Positions 36,201 to 48,200 of a stretch of DNA of 64,000 bases are shown piece by piece. Under the pieces are notes generated by a model. The model saw nothing but the letters and a program-made list of their open reading frames with translations. It made no database searches and had not been told where the DNA came from. Within the stretch, counting starts at the first letter, position 1. The number at the start of each line of letters is the position of its first letter. Made by a program: the position numbers and the translations under genes. The stretch is from Membranipora membranacea. Taxonomy: Eukaryota; Bryozoa; Gymnolaemata; Cheilostomatida; Membraniporidae. The DNA is taken from contig OU612065.1 of the NCBI GenBank assembly GCA_914767715.1, positions 36,580,001-36,644,000 of the forward strand. The letters are read 5' to 3'.

Positions 36201-39200
36201 TCAATAATGTTGTAACAAAATCTTTGTTAGTTTGAGTATAAGGACGATTTTATGATACTATAAAGGAAACCTAAGAATACGTGCTTTTTGAAAACAGTCA
36301 CCCTCAGAGCATTACAAACTGGTGTTATGAGAGGGTCAATACACATTCACCATAAAAAAACTCAGATCAATACGAACATTCGAAGCCTGTTTTTTAGGCA
36401 ACAGCATGATTGAAAAGGTAGTTTCGCTTTAATGATAATTAATTAATTAATTACACAGGTGATAAAAGGGGTATTGCAACCGTTGTTGGCCGCATCTCAG
36501 CTTTTTATAATAGCAGACCCATGTAAAGTTGTAGATCCACTAATTATGACATGCTCTTTCAGATATTTTTGATGTTTTGAAACCATATCATCATTTTTCG
36601 ATCACTTTCCCTTTTACCGGCAGCTTTTTTGTCAATTAGCGGCCCATTGTGCAACTTAGTGTAAGGTACATTGTTACCATTGCGATCAGCGCAAAAAAAT
36701 GTACCAGAAACAACTGACAAACCTTATCCATCCAAAGGTGCAACTGGAAGTGACAAGATAGGCAGGGGCTGCCACCGGACTATAATGGCCTGCATTCATA
36801 AATAGTCCGAACTCTGTCATATTTAAATATGAGCAAACTGTTCCCACAGAGAAGATTTCCAATTTCAATGTTTTATTTTGGTTTCAATCTGTGAGAAATC
36901 TCATGATGAGTCGGAAGCAACTTGTATGCCCACTTTTAAAAGACCCAGTGAGGCGGCTTGGGGGGTGCGGGGTGACCTCTAGAGATTGAATCCACTCAAT
37001 TTTGGAACATAGTTAGTCACTTAAAAGTCAGGCAAGGCAGTAGAGTAATATGTAGTTGTGTGTTGATTTCATTGCTCGAGAAGTATCTATCCCCTTGAGT
37101 TAATCCTGCCAATTTGAGGGTGCAGATGGTCTTATGCTTAAATTTTCTTTCTGGGGGAAACTACCAGTTGTGTTGGACTTTAGGACGGGGCATAAGCATA
37201 AATTTTTGTGTGCTTTTACCTCAGTTTGAAACTGTAACAAACTTTAAAAAATTACCCAAAATTGATATTTCTTATAATTGAGATTTTCTTACAAATTTAG
37301 CAGGAGGAAACCAATTGTTTGTGATGCATTCATAATAGTCTGAACTCTGTCGACTTTAAGTATGAGCAAGGATTCAAACTGTTCCCACAGACAAGATTTC
37401 CAATTTCAATGCTGTTTCTTAGTTTCAATCTGGTAGAAATTCAGCTTCAGTTATAATGAGTAAGAAGCAATTTGTATGCCCACTTTTAAAAGACCCAGTG
37501 AGGGGGCTTGGGGATGCTAGTTAACATCCAGAGATTGAGTCCACCACATTTGAGAACAAAGTTATTCACTTATTAGTTAGACAAGGCAGTAGAGTAATGT
37601 GTGGTCGATTTCATTGCTCAGAAATTATCTATCCCCTTGAGTTAAACCTGCCAATCCATCCTAGGTTGCCGATGGTCTTATGCTTAAATTTTCTTTCTGG
37701 TGGAAACTACCAGTTGTGTTGGTCTTTGGGACGGGGCGTTAGCATAAATTAATGTTTTTGTGTGCTTTTACCCCAGTTTGAAACTGTAACAATTTTTACA
37801 AAAAAATTATCCTTTTAGGCCAGAAGCAGCCTAGCTGTAACTGCTCTATAAAATAATGGCACGGACAATTTTTGATGGCAGGAAACTGATCGCATATTAT
37901 ACTTAATTGATGTTTCTTCTGTAAAATTCACCGGGTGTACCCAGTTGTAGTGGTCATATTTAGAAATTGAAAGGTGTTTTGTTTTTGCATTATATGTGTG
38001 GGGACATAACTCCTATTCTGTGTAATCTTACTAATCTACTCTTCAGGGAATTCCAGGTTGAAACTGCATTGGGGGATTTTGTTGACTTGCCAATTTATTT
38101 ACCAAGTAAACTTGCAGAAGTCTGCTCGTGTTAGATCAGGACAAATTTAAAATTTTCAATAAGTATAATGTCAGATCTTTATGAGGTTAGTATGATACTG
38201 TCTTGTGGCAGCATATCGAAATATTTCTCAAAATTGCATGTTATAAGTGAAATGTTAAGAATTCAATAAAAGGTGTTTCTAGGGTGGAGCAACGTGGTGA
38301 ATCCAAAATTAAGGTTGTATGCAGTTGTAGCGATCATGTCAGCGGCAGCGCGGCAGCATATCCTCAGTTCTTCTAAAAATTGCTTTTAATGAGTGAAATA
38401 TTAAGGGTTTAAATAAAAGGTGTTTCAAGGGTATAACAACGTGCTGAATATAAAGAAATAGGGTGTAACCTAGAACAAATTTATCCAATTGTCTATTGCC
38501 TATTGCTCCCAATCCACCGGTCACGCCGCGGCGTAACCAGTGGATCGGGAGCCACATCTCGGAATGCAGGCAAATGGACCAAACTTGGTCTAGTGTACCC
38601 AGTCGAAGCAATCATGTCAGCTGAAGATCGGCAGCGCGGCAGCATATCGCAATTTTTCTCAAAATCGCTAATAATAAGCGAAATGTTACGAGTTTAAAAC
38701 AAGGGTATATCTAGGGTAGAACAACATACTGAATCCAGAACTGAGAGTGTACCCGGTTGTAGCAATCATGTCAGCGGAAGCGCGGCAGCATACCTGCAAT
38801 TTTCTTCACAATCGGTTAGGTAAGTGAAATGTTAAGTGATTAATATGGTCAGCAGGAAACACGACTATATGTATGATTTTAACAAGATATTATATCACAT
38901 CATTTTAAAAGGTGGTCAGCGACAGCATGACATCTCAACGAGAACAAGACAAAAAGCAGCCTAGACATAAGACTGCTCAAAATATGATAGCGTGAGACAA
39001 ATTTGATGTAGGAAAAAAGTGAGTACCCAGTTGAAGAGGTCAGCCGCAGCACTACTGCATATCCCAAATATACACACTATCCATATGTGATTAGTGGGAA
39101 GTCAAGAGTTTGATGCAGTTGGCACAAGTCAAGACTATAGTACTGGGTTGTACATTGTATATGTTTATCATTGCATGAGATGACAGCGCTACCGCATATC

Positions 39201-42200
39201 CCCATATCATGTCATTAGCATGTTAGGAAAGTATGCGAAGCTGGTATATCTAAGTTTTTCAGAATCTGACAGTTTGGTTTCTTTCTGAAAAGTGAGGCAC
39301 TCATTGAACTCTTTGCTCACGCGTTACGCAAAAGATATCTAGCCAAAGAATGACATAAGAGGCAATTGAAACGTCAAAAATGTTGTTTGTAATTGCCCCA
39401 AGACAGTGGTCTTAAGACCATACAATATCATACTAGCATCAAGTATCCTGCCATCAAGTATTTATAATCTTTGATACTAGTCCTATATGAAGTTTGACAT
39501 TATTCAATTGAAATTTTTTCAATTTGTGCTGGTCTGATACGAGCAGCCTTCTCTCCAAGTTTACTTGGTGAATTAATTGCCATGTCAACAAAATCCCACA
39601 ATGCAATTTCAACCTGGAATTCCCTGACGATTAGATTACTTAGATTACACAGAATAGGAGTTATTTCCCCACACATATAATGCCAAAACAAAACACCTTT
39701 TAATTTCTAAATATGACCACTACAACTGGGTACACCCGGTGAATTTTACAGAACATACACCAATGAAGTATAAAACGTGATCAGTATCATGCCATCAAAT
39801 ATTGTCCGTGCCATAACAACTTATGCTATAGCTGCTTCTGGCCTATTTAATAATCAATTGCACTCAGAAATGATGGTGGTGAAATATTCACCTCAAAAAT
39901 AATAGACAAAAAATGAACGCAGTCAACATCAAATAACTCGTAACTTAATGTATTAGATATGAATTATAATTTTTTATTTTACAAAATTTCCCAAAATTGA
40001 TACATCTTATAGATTACTTACAAATTTAGCAGTAGGAAACCAGATAATATACACATCAGATCATATATACTTATGAACTTATATTTGTGTATAAGAGAGC
40101 ATAAACCATCTTAACCTCACCTAGTCATTCTTCTTGTTGCAGTATGAGAACACTAACTAGTATAGAGGACGTGACTATATATATATATATATATATGACT
40201 TTATATAGATCCTGCATGAAGGGCTAGGAGCATGTATAATCAAGATTTTTCATATGAATGACTTTTTCCTTTCACCTTGCTGAGGCCAATTCTCGCTACC
40301 TTCGTACACGCATTGATAAAATGGCCTTTATCTTTTCCATCTATTTTTATGTAGCTGTGTTCTAAGTGGATCTCTGAACAGCAGGTTCCTTTACGTTTTT
40401 GGAAGTATCCCTCTTGAGGTTTTCAATTTTCATCAGCTCTCTCAACAAGGAATTTAGCTTTATAGCAGTATACTTCAACTTATTGGTCAGATTCCAGCGC
40501 TCCAGGTTCGCCGTGGTCGGTAGTTGATCATAAGCTGCACCAACCAAAAAGCTGATACTTTGTGGCTCCATCGACCACATTTCTGTCCATTTGATTGGTA
40601 TATTATTCCTCCTCTCTAATACAAGATATCAAAGACTGCTATCTGAACTTATTTCTTTTTTCTAGCATGTCAAAACTGGTAAATTTGGAGGAACTTGAGC
40701 TCAGCAAAAACACCTCTCTCCTCTCAATCCCTGCTGGTGTACATTTCTGTCTTAATATTTGGCATCCTGTATTTTCCGATAAAAGAGTAGCACTGGTTCA
40801 GAATATGAGTATCATATTCTGATAAAATTGTAAGCAGTATTTTCATTCCTATAACACATTAAAAATTTGGCATAGGAAAAGTAGGAAGCAGTTTCTCTAT
40901 ATATCTCTTGGTAAAGCAGTATAACCTTGTACTGAGCCTTCCATAGATATAATGAGTGTTCTAATGCCACTATAGGTCGCAGCTAAAATATGTACATAAA
41001 TTCTCATAATGCTCCACTAAACGAGATAAACCTGACAGTCCAACTCTAGAATTAAATGGTGTGGAAATAGATTGTTGTGACAATGTTAAATATTTCTTAT
41101 AATTAGGATTACTTACAAATTTAGCAGGAGGAAACCAAATAATAGACACTTCAGATTATATATACTTGTAAACTTATATTTGTGTATAAGAGAGCATAAA
41201 ACATCTTAACCTCACCTAGTTATTCTACTTGTTGCAGTATGTATCAACCCGCTTGTTTTTTTGGGTGGTTGATACTGGACATTGGCAAAATAAGGCATGT
41301 AAGTCCCAGGGGCCCATGGCTTAGCTAGTAGAGACTACCTGGAGTAAGTAGATTTTTTTAAATTCGGTATTGTGATCTACAGGCATCGACACACAGACAT
41401 CAATTTATTCTATTAGTCATGTTGTGATCACATGATCTGTAGACCATAGAATAAAATCGGACAACTCTTATTCTATTCCGAATTCACAACTATTGCAATT
41501 TATTTTTGAGTTGTCCTCTTTTTCCAAATGGATTTACCCTGGCTGTCCCCCTCCCCATTCGCCCATCCCCAACAGCCTGCCAAGGCTACCCTTTGTTGAT
41601 CAGAAAGATTATAGGAGAGTAATTTCTAACTCTTATTGGACTGGATTATTACATTTTAACAATAATTAAATGTTTTAAATCTCCAGCATGTTCATAACGA
41701 GGGATCAGATCTCAACTACAGTAGTGTATAAAACAGTATTTTAGTTCTAGTCCAGTGGCAGCCTTCCAAAAATGTGTCTAGAAATGCAACTTCGTTTGGA
41801 TGGATAAATTCTAAGAGTGGATTCTAGGGTAGTTTTTTGAGGCGGTCGCAATGGTGATGATGTATGAGGGTGCGGATGGTGAGAAAGATTATAGGAGAGT
41901 AATTTCTAACTCTTATTGGACTGGATTATTACAAGTTAACAAAAATCAAATGTTTTCAATCTCCAGCATGTTCAAAATGAGGGATCAGTTCTCAACTACA
42001 GTAGTGTATAAAACAGTATTTTAGTTCAGTAAAACCTCATTTGATGTAAATCATGTAATAATCTGTGGGCTGAACAATTTGTTTTGGTTATAACTAATTC
42101 TGATACCACCACAATATAGAAAACATAGCTTATATTCTGGACAGACAGGTTCCCGAGAGATTATGACTTAAAAATCATCTATCAATCATCATTCTATCTC

Positions 42201-45200
42201 CTTGTTACAGTATGGGAACACTAACCAGCATAGAGGAAGTGAATATATCCTCGAATACGGAACTGAAATCCTTACCAGACTGGATTGGAGAACTCATGAG
42301 TCTTAAGAAGCTAAATGTGTCTAAGTGTTGCCTCACTCACCTACCTAACAGGTATGTGAACACTATGATTCCATCATTCTCAATAATAGTTTTTACTTCA
42401 GTGTCTTTATTAGTGATCAAATCACTCTAAATGTGGTTTCAGATCTGTCAAAGGTAGTTTACAATATGTTTATAATATCATTTAAAACTTTGATACTGGT
42501 AGGTATAATACTATGTAAAAACCTTTCTGTCTTAATATTTGGCATCCTGTATTTTCTGATAAAAGAGTAGCACTGGTTAAGAATATAAATATCAAAATTG
42601 AGAACATTTTAAGCAGTATTGTAATTCCTATAACACACCAAAAATTTGGCATAAAAAAGTAGGAACCAGTTACTCTCTATTAACCTGGGTGAATCAGCGA
42701 AACCTTGTCCTGATCTTTCACAATTAAAAGGAAACAGAGGAGGACTTTTGTCTTTTGATTCTTTTATTATTTAATTTCTATTCTGGTGAACATTTGCCTG
42801 ATCAGTTGTCTTCAGGACACCTACTTTTATCATATATTTGCTGTTTCTCTTTTTTTGTTTTGAAATCCTTTTTTTTTCTGGCACTGAGTGAAAAACATTT
42901 CAAATTAGATGACTTTGGTTGCCAATGAAAGTATATATATCTCATCAGAAACCAATGAGATAACAGTGTCCTTGCCAAACAAAGCTTGTTAGTACAGGTT
43001 AGAGTTGATGTAAAATATAATTTGAATTTGTATGCCTGTTTCAAAAGACCCATTGAGGCGGCTTGGGGGCAAGGGGTAACCTCTAGAGATTGAATCCACT
43101 TCATTTGGAAACATAGGTATTCACTTATAGGTCAGACAAGGTAGTAGAGTAATGTGTAGTTGTGTGTTGATTTCATTGCTCGAGAAGTATCTATCCCCTT
43201 GAGTTAATCCTGCCAATCCGAGGGTGCGGATGGTCTTATGCTTAAATTTACTTTCTGGTGGAAACTACCAGTTGTGTTGGTATTTGGGACGGGGCATTAG
43301 CATAAATTTATGTTTTTGTGTGCTTTTACCCCATTTTGAAACTGTAACAACTGTTACAAAAAAATTATCCTTTAATAATCAATTGCACTCAGAAATGATG
43401 GTGGTGAAATATTCACCCCAAAATAGACAAAAAATGAACGCAGTCAACATCAAATAACTCGTAACTTAATGTATTAGATATGAATTATATTTGGTTTTTT
43501 TTCAAAAAATTTCCCAAAATTGATACTTCTTATAATTGAGATTATTTTCAAATTTAGCAGTAGGAAACCAGATAATATACACATCGGATTATATTATATA
43601 CTTATAAACATATATTTGTGTATAAGAGAGCATAAACCATCTTAAACTCACTTAGTTATTCTACTTGTTGCAGTATGAGAACACTTACCAGTATAGAGGA
43701 AATGGATATATCCTTGAATATGGAACTGAAATCCTTACCAGACTGGATTGGAGAACTCACGAGTCTTAAGAAGATAGATGTGTCCGGATGTGGCCTCACT
43801 CACCTGCCTGACAGGTATGTTAATATTATGATTTCATTTTTCTCAATAATAATTCATACATCAGTGTCTTCATCAGTGATAAAATGACTCTTCATGTGAT
43901 TTTAGATATGTCAAAGGTAGTTTACAATGTGTTTATAATATCTGATCAGTTAAAACTTTGATTCTGGTAGGTATAAAACGATGTAAAAAAGATTATGTCT
44001 TAATAGTTGGCATCCTGTATGAGTTTCTGATAAAAGAGTTGCACTGGTTCAGAATATGAGTATGAATGTTGAGAAAATAGTACGCAGCATTTTCAATCCT
44101 ATTACACGCCAAAAATTTGGCATAAGAAGTAGGAAGCAGTTTCTCACTATTAACCTGGGTAAATCAGTGAAACCTTATCCTGATCTTTCACAATTAAAAA
44201 GAAACAGAGGAGGAGGATTTTTGTCTTTTGTTTTTTTTTATTTTTTAATTTCTTTGCTGGTGAACATTTGCCTGATCAGTTGTCTTCAGGACACCTACTT
44301 TTATCATATATTTGCTTGTTACCATATTAATCAAAGACTTTAGAAATTGTCAATTAGTTGGAAAGGGATTTTTTCTCGTATATCTTTCAGTGTGCGTGCT
44401 AATGCAATATCAAGACAAATATCCTAAACTCCTTGCACTGACTCCGATCAACGCAAACATCATCTCTTTACCGTTACAATCGAGATCTAAAGAGAAGTTC
44501 AGTTCATTCAAAACTTTACTATTCAACCATATATTATCGACTTGACCAACATCATTGATGATTATTATTTCCATTCTGTTTCTCTTTTTTTTCTTTTAAA
44601 ATTTTTTTTTCTGGCACTGAGTGCAAAACATTTCGAATGAGATGACTTTGGTTGCCAATAAAAAGTATATATATCCCATCAGAAACCAATGAGATAACAG
44701 TGTCCTTACCAAACAAAGCTTGTCAATAGAGGCTAGAGTTGATGTAAAACATAATTTGAATTTGTATGCCTGGATTTAAAGGACACAGTGAGGCGACTTG
44801 GGGGCAAGGGGTAACCTCTAGAGATTGAATCCACTTCATTTGGAAACATAGGTATTCACTTATAAGTCAGGCAAGGTAGTAGAGTAATGTTTAGTTGTGT
44901 GTTGATTTCATTGCTCGAGAAGTATCTATCCCCTTGAGTCTATCCTGCCAATCCGTGGGTGCGGACGGTCTTATGCTTATATTTTCTTTCTGGAGGAAAT
45001 TACCAGTTGTGTTGGTCTTTAGGACGGGGCATTAGCATAAATTTATGTTTTTGTGTGCTTTTACCCCAGTTTGAAACAGTAACAACTGTTACAAAAAAAT
45101 TATCCATTAATAATCAATTGCACTCAGAAATGATGGTGGTGAAATATTCACCTCAAAATAGACAAAAAATGAACGCAGTGAACATCAAATAACTCGTAAC

Positions 45201-48200
45201 TTAATGTATTAGATAAAATTTATAATTTTTTTTTTACAAAGTTTCCCAAAATTGATACTTCTTATAATTGAGATTACTTACAAATTTAGCAGTAGGAAAC
45301 CAGATAATATACACATCGGATCATATATACTTATAAACTTATATTTGTGTATAAGAGAGCATAAAACATCTTAACCTCACCTAGTTATTCTCCTTGTTGC
45401 AGCATGAGAACACTAACCAGCATAGAGGAAATGAATATATCCTGGAATAGGAATCTGAAATCCTTACCAGACTGGATTAGAGAACTCACGAGTCTTAAGA
45501 AGCTATATGTGTCATATTGTGGCCTCACTCACCTGCCTAACAGGTATGTAAATATTATGATTTCATTTTTCTCAATAATAATTCTTACATCAGTGTCTTC
45601 ATCAGTGATAAAATGACTCTTCATGTGATTTTAGATATGTCAAAGGTAGTTTACAATGTGTTTATAATATCATATCAGTTAAATATTTGATACTGGTAGG
45701 TATAAAACGATGTAAGAAAATTTCTGTCTTGATATTTGGCATCCTGTATGAGTTTCTGATAAAAGAGTTGCGTTGGTTCTGCAATCAGATTCATACATAC
45801 CTTGGTCAGTTTTAGGTATATTATCAGCACGATATCTCAAATATTGAGTGAATGACCAACCTTATAAAATGTGACAAACTGAATAACGCTGCCAACAAAA
45901 GGGAAAGTGATGAAAAAATAATGATAGAGTTTCAAAACATCCAAAATCTGAAAGAGCATGTCATAGTTAGTGGATCTACAAGTTGACATGAGTCTACCAT
46001 CATAAATAGCCGAGATGTGGCCAACAACGGTTGCAATGCCCCAATATATCACCTGTATATAAACTATCATTGAAACGACACCTGGGACTTACATGCCTTA
46101 CTTTACCAATGTTCAGTATCAACCGCATGTTTTTTGGGGTGGTTGATACTGGACATTGGCAAAATAAGGCATGTAAGTCTCAGGGGCCCATGGCTTAGCA
46201 TAGTAGAGACTACGTGGAGTAAGTAGATTTTTTTAAATTCAGTATTGTGATCTACTGGCATCGACACACAGACATCAATTTAGTCTATTAGTCATGTTGT
46301 GATCACATGATCTGTAGACCATAGAATAAAATCGGACAACTCTTATTCTATTCCGAATTCACAACTATTGCAATTTATTTTTGGGTTGTCCTCTTTTTCC
46401 AAATGGATTTACCCCGGCTGTCCCCCCTCCCCATCCGCCAACCCCAAACAGCCTGCCAAGGCTTCCCTTTGTGGATCAGAAACATTATGGGAGAGTAATT
46501 TCTAACTCTTATTGGACTGGATTATTACATTTTAACAATAATTAAATGTTTTAAATCTCCAGCATGTTCATAACGAGGGATCAGTTCTCAACTGCAGTAG
46601 TGTATAAAACAGTATTTTAGTTCTACTCCAGTGGCAGCCTACCAAAAATGTGTCTAGAAATGCAACTTCATTTACGGATTTGGATGGATAAATTCTAAGA
46701 GTGGATTCTGGGGTAGTTTTTTGAGGCGGTCGCAATGGTGACGATGTACATTACACAAATTTGCTCCATAGGCAGCAAATTGCCAAAAGCGCTGCCAAAA
46801 ATGGCCAAAGTTGCTGTTTTTTAAGATTTCAAAGGCCTGTCCTGTGCTCACCTTATGAGTTGGGCTGCTCAAACTCTGCAATCAGATTCATACATACCTT
46901 GGTCAGTTTTAGGTATAATATCAGCATGATATCTCAAATATTGAGTGAATGACCAACCTTAAAAAAGTGACAAACTGAAAAACGCTGCCAACGAAAGGGA
47001 AAGTGGTGAAAAAATGATGATAAATAGTTTCAAAACATCTAAAATCTGAAAGAGCATGTCATAATTTGTGGATCTACAATTTCACATTGGTCTGCCATCA
47101 TAAATAGCCGAGATGTGGCCAACAATGGTTGCAATACCCCCATATATCACCTGTATATAAACAATCATTGAAACGACAATTTGGCAGAACAATAGTCTGG
47201 TTGCAGTGTACTGAGAAAATAACAAGATCTATTTAATACACCCAAAATTGATTTGAGAAACTAAGAGACACTTTGTGATCAAGATACAATGATATCATAA
47301 ACTGGTAATATTCACAAGCCGAGAGAACTTAACAAATAAGTATTAATTGTGCAATAGTGTCGCAACATATATCTCAAACATGTTAACCTCTTTTTGGCCG
47401 TACTGCCTTGTAAGTATATCATTTGATCCCAGAGGTTTATCCCTGAAATTGTTTGTGATGCATTCACAATAGTGAATGTTCTAATGCCACTATAGGTCGT
47501 AGCTAAAATATGTACGTAGATACTCAAAATGCTCCACTAAACGAGATAAACCTGACAGCCCAATTCTAGAATTAAAGTGTGTGGAAATAGATTGTTGTGA
47601 CCATGTTAAATATTTGGGAGTACTCTTTGATAACAAATTACGTTTCAAAAGTCATGTCAATAATGTTGTGACAAAATCTTTGTTAGTTTGACCAAGGAGC
47701 AATTGATTTTTTGTTTCATGTGGGTATATAATATGTCTGAAAATACTTAATCATGATTGGAATTAATTCTCGTTCAATTTTAGTCAGATATTTGTCTATG
47801 TCTGTTAGTCTATGCGATACTGCCTTTTGAAGTCTTTTTGGCGATTAGAGAAAAATATCACAGGCTACATAAAATATAGCCAATAGTGATTCGGGTACAC
47901 TGATATCACGAATTGGTAATATTCATTAGTTGAGAGGACATAACAAATAACATGCAAATGAATAAATTCTGGTGAAATTGCCCTCTGTGCCACCATACTC
48001 CTAATTGTTCAACTGGTTCTACTGATAATAATTGTGTAAACACTGTGTTAAGTCTGAAATATTGGCGATTTATAGAGGATTCGACAACAAAAATGATGAA
48101 AAACATCAAATGTTGGAATCATGAGCAGTTAACAATTCAAGATGACAAATGCTCTGGTGAAACAATAATAATGATACATCTGTTTGAGATGTCCGGTTAC

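Noticed and set aside
42802-43104. Minus-strand 100-codon open frame
   Set aside because: Lies wholly in array intron repeats, lacks motifs, and is broken in the related copy near 44.6 kb.
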